Shown here piece after piece: positions 1 to 6,101 of a DNA stretch of 44,498 nucleotides (its first letter is position 1; the number at the start of each line of letters is the position of its first letter). The position numbers and the translations under genes were made by a program. Origin of the DNA: UBA5109 sp964606735 (lineage in GTDB: Bacteria; Pseudomonadota; Gammaproteobacteria; Pseudomonadales; Pseudohongiellaceae); contig CAZSHI010000018.1 in assembly GCA_964606735.1 (NCBI GenBank), forward strand, positions 1 to 44,498, in the 5' to 3' direction. Under the pieces are notes generated by a model. It was given only the letters and a program-made list of their open reading frames with translations, did not search any database and was not told the DNA's origin.

Positions 1-731
1 AAAATCGAAATTTTTAACGCAGCGTTAACGACAATTGTTGCCTTATAAGAATCAATAGCTCTAAGTAATTCACCAATCTGAATAGGGTCTATGATTGAAG
101 CATGATGCTTTGTGCGACGTCTGGGTATTAGAGCACCAGTCAGGTCTCTTGCTGGGTCAGACTCAGCCCTGCCCGTGGCGATGGCATAACGAAATATCTG
201 CCCTGAGCACTGCTTGGCCCTGTGAGCAATATCTATACTATCTCGTCCTTCAATCTTACGCAGAACTGCGAGTAGATCAGGAGCCTTAATCTGTGAAACT
301 GGCCTATTGCCCAAAAAAGGGAACTTTTTCGAGGATACGTAGCGTCCTTACACGATAGCTATCGGATTTTTCCTTCATCTTCTGGCTGAACCATTCCCTT
401 GCTACTGCTTCAAAACTATCTGTGGCTGCAAGGTGCTGTGTCAGCTTTTGAACACGCTTACTTTCTGAAGGGTCGATACCTGAGGAGAGCTGTTCTCTGG
501 CACTCTGATGAGATGCTCTTGCATCGGCCAAACTGACATCTGGATAAACACCCAGCGCAAGGGTCTTACGTTTATCAGCAAAGCGATAATCAAACCGCCA
601 GTATTTCCCCCCCCCTGAGGATGAACATAGAGATAAAGCCCCGCCCCATCGGTGAGCTTCTGAGCCTTGCCCAAAGGCTTTACTTGTTTAACAGCAGTAG
701 CCGTTAACTTGTGTCTCATAGCAGACTCCAT
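1..731 (-). pseudogene. P4-type tyrosine integrase, frameshifted, 3' end beyond window
   Basis: This is a tyrosine site-specific recombinase of the P4/DUF4102 type, the class that integrates genomic islands and prophages into tRNA genes. The N-terminal arm-binding domain is clear: from an ATG at 719 (or 731) the protein begins MRHKLTATAVKQVKPLGKA and continues with LTDGAGLYLYVHPQGG. The frame then breaks at a nine-C run (607-615) and resumes as KYWRFDYRFADKRKTLALG and PDVSLADAR. It breaks again near an A6 run (313-318), after LRILEKVPF, and resumes as LGNRPVSQIKAPDLLAVL and IFRYAIATGRAESDPARDL, open to base 1. The catalytic domain with its R-H-R-Y residues would lie outside. All pieces are on one strand, in order and without missing domains, so this is a full-length gene damaged only by two homopolymer length changes. 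It is probably inactive unless these are sequencing errors. It begins about 165 bp past the tRNA-Met 3' end, the usual place for such an integrase. Confidence 0.88.
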
Positions 732-734
732 CAA

Positions 735-798
735 TGACGGTATATGGATAAATAAGATGCTTTATACCGTCAGATGTGCCGTCAAAATGACGGTATAT
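735..798. repeat. Three copies of TGACGGTAT between integrase and tRNA
   Basis: The motif TGACGGTAT occurs at 735-743 on the plus strand (extended to TGACGGTATAT, 735-745), at 764-772 inverted, and at 788-798 again as TGACGGTATAT. A further inverted half (CCGTCA, 779-784) faces the third copy to make CCGTCA-AAA-TGACGG. The cluster sits immediately upstream of the integrase start. Such repeats next to an integrase may be arm-type recombinase sites or operators for integrase autoregulation; that role is inferred from position only. Confidence 0.6.
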
Positions 799-838
799 AG
801 GTGAACTTATGAGGATTACTATAGACTAGTTTTGAATT

Positions 839-864
839 AAAATACTATAAAAATAGAGTATTTT
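839..864 (-). terminator. AT-rich hairpin downstream of tRNA-Met
   Basis: AAAATACT (839-846) and AGTATTTT (857-864) form an 8-bp inverted repeat around a 10-nt A-rich loop, 32 bases past the 3' end of tRNA-Met. It could end tRNA transcription, but the stem is AT-rich and there is no long U run, so this is a weak call. It may instead belong to the integrated element. Confidence 0.3.
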
Positions 865-895
865 TGACTGATATGGATGTTAGAGGAAAAGAGTT

Positions 896-972
896 TGGTA
901 GCTACGGGTGGACTTGAACCACCGACCCCAGCATTATGAATGCTGTGCTCTAACCAGCTGAGCTACGTAGCC
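896..972 (-). tRNA. tRNA-Met (CAT anticodon), elongator type
   Basis: The reverse complement folds as a 77-nt cloverleaf with encoded CCA (896-898). The acceptor strands are GGCTACG and CGTAGCT, the D arm contains AGCTCAGCTGGTTAGAGC, the anticodon stem-loop is CAGCATTCATAATGCTG, and the T arm is GGTGGTTCAAGTCCACC. The CAT anticodon and the GGCTACGTAGCTCAG start match elongator tRNA-Met. A tRNA-Ile2 read with lysidine shares the same anticodon, but the body fits tRNA-Met. The terminal pair is G1-U72, where the E. coli elongator has G1-C72. The gene is a tRNA attachment site for the neighbouring integrase, as inferred from its position. Confidence 0.95.
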
Positions 973-992
973 ACTAAACAAAGAAGGAGCGC

Positions 993-1021
993 ATTCTCAG
1001 TATTTATGCCGTTTTTGTCAA
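993..1021 (-). promoter_or_regulatory. Sigma-70 promoter for tRNA-Met
   Basis: On the minus strand a perfect -35 TTGACA (1016-1021) is followed after 17 bp by GAGAAT (993-998), and then by a G+C-rich GCGC stretch typical of stringently controlled stable-RNA promoters. It lies just below the ychF stop codon and about 20 bp upstream of the tRNA 5' end. Confidence 0.7.
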
Positions 1022-1024
1022 GGT

Positions 1025-2116
1025 TTAGACATTAAACCTGAAATGAATCACGTCGCCATCCTTGACGATGTATTCCTTGCCTTCCAGACGCCATTTGCCG
1101 GCATCCTTGGCTCCCTGTTCGCCCTGGTACTGAATGAAATCATCGTAGCCGACCACTTCGGCACGGATAAAGCCTTTTTCAAAATCGGTGTGAATCACCC
1201 CGGCAGCCTGCGGTGCAGTGGCGCCTATTTTTACCGTCCAGGCACGTACTTCCTTCACGCCAGCGGTGAAATAGGTCTGCAGACCAAGCAGTTTGTAGCC
1301 GGCACGGATAACCCGGTCAAGTCCCGGTCCTTCCATGCCCATATCGGCCAAAAAGAGCAGCTTTTCTTCATCATCCAGTTCGGCTATTTCCGATTCCAGT
1401 TTATTGCAGACTGCTACGACTTCGGCATTTTCATCGGCAGCAATCTGATTGACACGCTCCAGGTGCGGATTGTTCTCAAAGCCACTTTCATCGACATTGG
1501 CGATATATAGCGTGGGTTTGATCGTCAGCAGGTGCAGGTCATGAATGCTTTTGAGCTCGTCGCTATTCAGACCAAGGCTTCTTGCCGGCTTGCCGCTGTC
1601 CAGATGAGCGTGGACTTTCTCCAGCAGGTCTTTCTTTTTCAATAGATCCTTGTCACCACTTTTGGACATTTTAGCGGTTCTTTCCAGGCCTTTGGCAACG
1701 GTTTCCAGATCTGCCAGAGCCAGTTCGGTATTGATGGTTTCTATATCATCCTGCGGATTGATGCTGTTGGCGACATGCACAACATTACTGTCTTCAAAGC
1801 AGCGTACAACGTGAGCGATGGCGTCACATTCACGGATATTGGCGAGAAACTTGTTGCCCAGACCTTCGCCCTTGGAGGCGCCGGCTACCAGTCCGGCTAT
1901 ATCGACAAATTCCATGGTGGTCGGAATGGTTTTTTCGGGAACGACTATTTCGCTGAGGGCGTTCAGGCGCGAATCGGGCACTGCCACAATGCCGGAATTC
2001 GGCTCAATGGTGCAGAAAGGAAAATTTTCCGCTGCAATACCGGCCTTGGTAAGGGCATTGAATAGAGTGGATTTCCCGACATTGGGCAAACCGACGATGC
2101 CGCATTTAATACCCAT
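1025..2116 (-). CDS. ychF: Redox-regulated ATPase YchF (OLA1 family)
   Basis: This is a ribosome-associated P-loop ATPase of the Obg-related YchF/OLA1 family. It is 363 residues, the usual length. The sequence shows the Walker A GLPNVGKST (residues 9-17), the switch II DIAGLVAGASKGEGLGN (from 72) and NVDE (207-210) at the G4 position, where true GTPases have NKxD; this change is known to make the family prefer ATP. His114, the reported catalytic residue of the E. coli protein, is present in NVVHVANS. The C-terminal roughly 85 residues form the TGS domain. The start codon is 4 bases below the pth stop, so the two genes are translated from one message, an arrangement conserved in gammaproteobacteria. 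YchF binds 70S ribosomes and lowers oxidative-stress resistance when overproduced in E. coli. Confidence 0.97.
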   Translation of the reverse strand: MGIKCGIVGLPNVGKSTLFNALTKAGIAAENFPFCTIEPNSGIVAVPDSRLNALSEIVVPEKTIPTTMEFVDIAGLVAGASKGEGLGNKFLANIRECDAIAHVVRCFEDSNVVHVANSINPQDDIETINTELALADLETVAKGLERTAKMSKSGDKDLLKKKDLLEKVHAHLDSGKPARSLGLNSDELKSIHDLHLLTIKPTLYIANVDESGFENNPHLERVNQIAADENAEVVAVCNKLESEIAELDDEEKLLFLADMGMEGPGLDRVIRAGYKLLGLQTYFTAGVKEVRAWTVKIGATAPQAAGVIHTDFEKGFIRAEVVGYDDFIQYQGEQGAKDAGKWRLEGKEYIVKDGDVIHFRFNV

Positions 2117-2119
2117 GAA

Positions 2120-2707
2120 TCAAGACTCCTGTTCTTTTGTATGTAGCAGCTTCATGGCCTGCTGGAATTCACCCTGAACCAGCAGGGGCGTGATGCCAAC
2201 TGCCTGGTCAATATTGCTTTGCATTAATTCGGCATCTGATTTTGAGGGTTCGCTGAGGACATAATTACTGACCTGGCTGGCAGAACCCGGATGGCCAATA
2301 CCAATTCGCAAACGGTTAAAATCCTGTGTGCCGATAGACTTAATGATGTCACGAATGCCGTTGTGGCCGCCGTGGCCACCGCCTTTTTTCAGGCGAATGG
2401 TCCCGGTCGGCAAATCAAGCTCGTCGTAGGCAACCAGAATCTCGAGGGGATCAATCTTGAAATATTGCACAATGGCAGCTACTGCCTGGCCGCTGTGGTT
2501 CATGTATGTGCTGGGCAGCAGAACCCTGACATCCCGTCCAGCAATTGCCAGTTTGGCGCTCTTGCCAAAAAACTTGGCTTCAGCCTTGAGCTCTGCGCGG
2601 CAATCATCACACAGTGTTTCCAGAAACATTGCACCGGCATTATGACGGGTAAAGCGATATTGTTGGCCCGGATTGCCCAGGCCAACAATAAGAGAGATTC
2701 CGCTCAT
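2120..2707 (-). CDS. pth: Peptidyl-tRNA hydrolase
   Basis: Pth cleaves peptidyl-tRNAs that fall off ribosomes, releasing the tRNA for reuse in the cytoplasm. The 195-residue protein is family length. It has the signature IVGLGNPGQQYRFTRHNAG with catalytic His22 and substrate-binding Asn12, then LLPSTYMNHSGQAV with the second conserved Asn, DELDLPTGTIRLKKGGGHGGHNG, and the conserved Asn further on in FNRLRIGIGHPG. The ATG at 2707 is the only sensible start, because residues 4-11 already form the first beta strand. It lies 20 bp downstream of rplY and 4 bp upstream of ychF in the prs-rplY-pth-ychF run. The enzyme acts poorly on initiator tRNA because of its open 1-72 pair, which is of interest given the G1-U72 pair of the nearby tRNA-Met. 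Confidence 0.97.
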   Translation of the reverse strand: MSGISLIVGLGNPGQQYRFTRHNAGAMFLETLCDDCRAELKAEAKFFGKSAKLAIAGRDVRVLLPSTYMNHSGQAVAAIVQYFKIDPLEILVAYDELDLPTGTIRLKKGGGHGGHNGIRDIIKSIGTQDFNRLRIGIGHPGSASQVSNYVLSEPSKSDAELMQSNIDQAVGITPLLVQGEFQQAMKLLHTKEQES

Positions 2708-2726
2708 GTGATTTCAGTAAGCGTGC

Positions 2727-3437
2727 TTACTCGTCAGCTTTATCGTCGCCGCTTTCATCAGCGCCGCCATCATTCGATTCGGCAGCTTCTCCGGCTGCAG
2801 CTTCAGCACCGTCCGCAGCTTCTTCGTCAGCCGCTTCTTCGATGGTTTCCACTTTCGGCATCACGCAGGTGGCAACAACATGGTTGTTTTCTTCACCGTG
2901 AGAGAGGTCAACGCTGGTTACGCCTTCCGGCAGGGCCAGATCAGCAATATGAATCGAATCACCGACTTTCAGTTCGGCCATGAAGACTTCAATATACTCT
3001 GGCAGGTTTTTTGGCAGACAGGAAATTTCAAGCTCATTGATCATGTGGTTAATGATGCCACCTTCCTGTTTGACGCCGATTGCTTTGTCTTCATTAACAA
3101 AATGCAGAGGCACTCTGACGGTAATTTCCTGGTCAGCCCTGACACGCATAAAGTCAGCATGCAGAATGCGCGGTTTGGCTGGGTGTCTTTGCAGGGCCTT
3201 GATGACCGCGCTGACATCACTGCCGCCCACTTTCAGAGTAATGATGTGTGAAAAGAAAGCCTCATTTTCAATGGCATGGGCAAGGTCTTTGTGTTGTATG
3301 GTTACCGGTACCGGTTGCTCACCCCCGCCGTAAATAATGGCAGGCACTTCTCCGGCCACTCGGCGCAGGCGGCGGCTCGCACCTTTCCCTACGTCTTCCC
3401 GGGCTTTTGCCTCGAGAATAAAATCGTTCTTGGACAT
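2727..3437 (-). CDS. rplY: 50S ribosomal protein L25, long form (TL5/Ctc)
   Basis: L25 binds 5S rRNA in the central protuberance of the large subunit. This is the two-domain form of 236 residues. An N-terminal RNA-binding domain (about 1-92, from FILEAKAREDVGKGASRRLRR) is followed by the Ctc/TL5 beta domain (about 93-190, including DFMRVRADQEITVRVPLHF). E. coli L25 has only the first domain. The last 45 or so residues are strongly acidic and low in complexity (EEAADEEAADGAEAAAGEAA and so on), a tail also known from Pseudomonas-type L25. The ATG at 3437 has a good AGGAGA site 6 bases upstream. The gene follows prs, as in many gammaproteobacteria. The confidence is high. Confidence 0.96.
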   Translation of the reverse strand: MSKNDFILEAKAREDVGKGASRRLRRVAGEVPAIIYGGGEQPVPVTIQHKDLAHAIENEAFFSHIITLKVGGSDVSAVIKALQRHPAKPRILHADFMRVRADQEITVRVPLHFVNEDKAIGVKQEGGIINHMINELEISCLPKNLPEYIEVFMAELKVGDSIHIADLALPEGVTSVDLSHGEENNHVVATCVMPKVETIEEAADEEAADGAEAAAGEAAESNDGGADESGDDKADE

Positions 3438-3505
3438 AACAGTCTCCTAGTTTACTTGCTGCCAGCTTGCGACCAGCCGACGGCAAGAGTTAATAAACCG
3501 TAAGT

Positions 3506-3525
3506 GTTGTGATCAGTTGTGATCA
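3506..3525. repeat. 10-bp perfect tandem duplication at the prs stop codon
   Basis: GTTGTGATCA is repeated twice without a gap (3506-3515 and 3516-3525). On the coding (minus) strand the two units supply the last codons of prs (Asp-His-Asn) and the TGA stop. Deleting one unit would change only the extreme C-terminus. It looks like a recent slippage or duplication event. Confidence 0.85.
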
Positions 3526-4463
3526 AACATGGCACTTACGGATTCTTCATTGCTGACACGCCGAATGGATTCACCCAGAAACTTCGCGAGTGAAAGCTGA
3601 CGAATCTTTTTGCAATTCTTTGCCTTCTCCTTCAAGGGAATGGTGTCGGTGACGACCAAAGTATCCAGTGAAGAATTATTAATGTTGTTGATGGCATCTC
3701 CCGACAAAACCGGATGCGTGCAATATGACACCACTTTGGTAGCGCCCTGTTCTTTCAAGGCATCGGCAGCCTTGCAAAGGGTGCCGGCGGTATCAACCAT
3801 GTCATCGACGATCAGGCAGGTTCTGTCCTGAACATCCCCAATCAGGTGCATTACCTGTGATTCATTGGCTTTGGGTCGGCGCTTATCAATAATCGCCAGG
3901 TCCACATCCAGGTGTTTGGCAAAAGCCCTGGCACGGACCACACCGCCGATATCGGGTGATACCACCACCAGATTCTTGTAATTCTGACGTACTACGTCTT
4001 CCACCAGCAGTGGCGAGCCATAGACATTATCAACGGGAATACTGAAAAAGCCCTGTATCTGCTCGGCATGCAGATCTACTGTCAGCAAGCGGTCGACACC
4101 GGCTGCACTGATCATGTCGGCAACCACTTTGGCACTGATGGGGACACGAGCCGATCTGACCCGGCGATCCTGGCGGGCATAGCCGAAATAGGGGACAACA
4201 GCTGTGATGCGGTCAGCTGAGGAGCGATGCAGGGCATCAGCCATCAGCAGCAGTTCCATGAGATTGTCATTGGTCGGGTGGCAGGTGGGCTGGATGATGA
4301 AGACATCCTGTCCGCGGACATTTTCATTCAACTCGACATAAGACTCGCCATCACTGAATTGCTGAACATCCGCTCGACCCAGCGGGACGCCCAGCCATTT
4401 GGCAACATTTTGTGCCAGATCAAGATTCGCATTACCACTGAACACCATTAAACTTTTTGGCAT
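3513..4463 (-). CDS. prs: Ribose-phosphate pyrophosphokinase
   Basis: Prs makes PRPP from ribose 5-phosphate and ATP for purine, pyrimidine, histidine, tryptophan and NAD synthesis. The 316-residue protein is full length (E. coli 315). Visible landmarks are FSDGESYVELNENVRGQDVF (about 36-55), the ATP-binding YFGYARQDRR (92-101), His132 in DLHAEQIQGFF, catalytic Lys194 in IDKRRPKANE, and the PRPP loop IVDDMVDTAGTLC (218-230). The ATG at 4463 has a GAGGAT site 4-5 bases upstream. It sits 61 bp downstream of tRNA-Gln and is probably co-transcribed with ispE and that tRNA, the order also seen in Pseudomonas and Escherichia. The C-terminus carries a few residues affected by a 10-bp tandem duplication. 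Confidence 0.97.
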   Translation of the reverse strand: MPKSLMVFSGNANLDLAQNVAKWLGVPLGRADVQQFSDGESYVELNENVRGQDVFIIQPTCHPTNDNLMELLLMADALHRSSADRITAVVPYFGYARQDRRVRSARVPISAKVVADMISAAGVDRLLTVDLHAEQIQGFFSIPVDNVYGSPLLVEDVVRQNYKNLVVVSPDIGGVVRARAFAKHLDVDLAIIDKRRPKANESQVMHLIGDVQDRTCLIVDDMVDTAGTLCKAADALKEQGATKVVSYCTHPVLSGDAINNINNSSLDTLVVTDTIPLKEKAKNCKKIRQLSLAKFLGESIRRVSNEESVSAMFDHN

Positions 4464-4524
4464 GTCATCCTCTATTTATCGTGTTGAGTGTTGCTTGCTT
4501 GAATTCTAATGTCTTATGTTGAAA

Positions 4525-4599
4525 TGGCTGGGGTGGGAGGATTCGAACCTCCGCATGCAAGGATCAAAACCTTGTGCCTTACCGCTTGGCGACACCCCA
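4525..4599 (-). tRNA. tRNA-Gln (TTG anticodon)
   Basis: The reverse complement gives a 75-nt cloverleaf with encoded CCA (4525-4527). The acceptor strands are TGGGGTG and CACCCCA, pairing fully, with discriminator G. The D arm holds CGCCAAGCGGTAAGGC, the anticodon stem-loop is CAAGGTTTTGATCCTTG, and the T arm is CGGAGGTTCGAATCCTCC. The U1-A72 pair and the UUG anticodon are identity elements for glutaminyl-tRNA synthetase. It lies between ispE and prs, a placement conserved in many gammaproteobacteria, and is probably processed from the operon transcript. Confidence 0.96.
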
Positions 4600-4636
4600 T
4601 CTATTTCCTGTTTGCATTACTCGTACGCTAAATCTC

Positions 4637-5464
4637 TTACAGGGCTTGTAGTACGGGAGAGCTGTTGATTCCCTTGGCCACAAAGCCGCGCATCGTGTCC
4701 GGCAACTCGTTCAATACTGATTCCGCTGCTGCCCTGTCCGGAAAATCCGCGAATATACTGGACCCGGTTCCTGTCATGCGTGCCGGGGCATAGCGGCCGA
4801 GCCAGTTCAAAGCAGCTCCAATTTCAGGGTAAAGCGCTACGGCGACTGCTTCGCAGTCATTTCTGGTACCCGAAAATGGAAAGGCGGGTATTGTGATGGG
4901 CGCTGTGTTTCTTGTCAATTGCCGGTGGGAAAAAATTTCCGCAGTAGACACCTCACAGGCAGGTGTAATAACCAGATACCAGCGCTCTGGCAGTTCCAGA
5001 GGCTGTAAAATATCACCGAGTCCTTCAGCCCAGCCGGAGCGACCATGGATGAATACCGGTACATCAGCACCCAGTCTTAGACCCAGTGCTGCCAGCTCAC
5101 TCTGGCTTAAGCGACAGCCCCACAGTTTGTTGAGGGCCAGCAGTGTAGTGGCGGCATCAGAACTGCCACCTCCCAGGCCGGCACCCAGAGGCAGTTTTTT
5201 GCTTAAACGAACAGTGGCGCCGAGAGAGCAGCCACTCTCAGCTTGCAGCAGAGTAGCGGCCCTTCGTACCAGGTTGTCCGCGTTGGCAATGTCCGCCAGG
5301 CTGGATTCCAGTGTGATGCTGCCGTTTTCATTGAGCTCGATATCAAGCTGATCGCCGTAATCCAGCAGCTGGAAACAGGTTTGCAGCTCATGATAACCGT
5401 CGGGACGGCGCGTATTGATATGCAAGAAGAGGTTGAGCTTGGCTGGAGCCATCAGGCTAAGCAT
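4637..5464 (-). CDS. ispE: 4-diphosphocytidyl-2-C-methyl-D-erythritol kinase
   Basis: IspE phosphorylates CDP-methylerythritol with ATP in the non-mevalonate isoprenoid pathway. The 275-residue protein is a GHMP kinase. It opens with APAKLNLFLHINTRRPDGYH, which carries the substrate-binding Lys9 and Asn11, and has the glycine-rich ATP loop PLGAGLGGGSSDAA (about 92-104). The catalytic Asp of GADVPVFIHGRSGWAEGLG and the C-terminal ARMTGTGSSIFADF motif are also present. The ATG at 5464 lies 5 bases after the lolB stop, so translation is probably coupled. With ispH and ispB elsewhere in the window it points to a complete MEP route feeding quinone and undecaprenyl synthesis. Confidence 0.96.
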   Translation of the reverse strand: MLSLMAPAKLNLFLHINTRRPDGYHELQTCFQLLDYGDQLDIELNENGSITLESSLADIANADNLVRRAATLLQAESGCSLGATVRLSKKLPLGAGLGGGSSDAATTLLALNKLWGCRLSQSELAALGLRLGADVPVFIHGRSGWAEGLGDILQPLELPERWYLVITPACEVSTAEIFSHRQLTRNTAPITIPAFPFSGTRNDCEAVAVALYPEIGAALNWLGRYAPARMTGTGSSIFADFPDRAAAESVLNELPDTMRGFVAKGINSSPVLQAL

Positions 5465-5469
5465 CGCTA

Positions 5470-6093
5470 TCAGGCATCCTCTGCGCCAAGCTGCCAGTCC
5501 TGTATCAGCAGGGTCAGCTGATAATCGGCCTGGGACATGCGAATCCGGCCAGGCAGGCTAAGACCCTCGACAGACTGGTAACGGTCATATTCCAGCTGCC
5601 ATAACCTGCCGAGGCTGTCAGCTTGCCGCAGTACCTGCAGCAGTTCCTGCTCATTGAGTTCGATATCTGCCGTAGTCTCGGGTGCGGGGATACCCCTGAT
5701 CCAGTAGTACAGTACCTCGGCGGGAAATTCGAAAGCCAGATAGTCGCGGGTAAAGTCCCTCAGGCTGTCGGCCATTATGGTTTCCTCATTGGCGCGTTGT
5801 AGTCGCACCCCTTGAGGGTTCCCGCTTATGGTTGTAGCACCCAGGCCGAGGGTTCCGTTGAGATTGATTTCAAAGCTGTCTTCAAACTGCTGCCAGTTAA
5901 TGGCAACGGTGTCCGAGCTGTTTTGCTGGCGTATGTTGAGGCGGCCCTTCAGAATCCAGCTGGACTGGTTCTCAACCAGAAAACGATGATTCTCCCAGTT
6001 TCTCGACTGCAAGGCGGGATTGGATTGGCACGCTACAAGGAGCAAACTCAGGCCTGACAGCAAAAGGACCCTGATCGGGAAATTTATGTACAT
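5470..6093 (-). CDS. lolB: Outer-membrane lipoprotein receptor LolB
   Basis: LolB takes lipoproteins from the periplasmic carrier LolA and inserts them into the outer membrane; it is itself a lipoprotein. The 207-residue product has a short basic N-terminus, a hydrophobic stretch and a good lipobox LLVAC with Cys22, followed by Gln, which is compatible with outer-membrane sorting. The mature part shows the family pattern SSWILKGRLNIRQQ, INWQQFEDSFEINLNGTLGLG, then the C-terminal half with YYWIRGIPAPET. The gene is between the TPR lipoprotein gene (8 bp away) and ispE (5 bp), matching the conserved TPR-lolB-ispE order. Sequence conservation in LolB is low, so synteny carries much of the weight. 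Confidence 0.93.
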   Translation of the reverse strand: MYINFPIRVLLLSGLSLLLVACQSNPALQSRNWENHRFLVENQSSWILKGRLNIRQQNSSDTVAINWQQFEDSFEINLNGTLGLGATTISGNPQGVRLQRANEETIMADSLRDFTRDYLAFEFPAEVLYYWIRGIPAPETTADIELNEQELLQVLRQADSLGRLWQLEYDRYQSVEGLSLPGRIRMSQADYQLTLLIQDWQLGAEDA

Positions 6094-6101
6094 GGGCTTG
6101 C

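Noticed and set aside
95..289. Plus-strand open frame over the integrase
   Set aside because: It is antisense to the third integrase fragment, which translates into clear integrase sequence, and it has no ribosome site.
1022..1038. Terminator at the end of ychF
   Set aside because: GGTTTA and TAAACC form a short AT-rich hairpin over the stop codon without a T run, and the tRNA promoter follows at once.
2291..2983. 230-codon plus-strand open frame across pth and rplY
   Set aside because: It lies antisense to two certain genes, and its amino-acid make-up (His, Arg and Gln rich) is that of a shadow frame.
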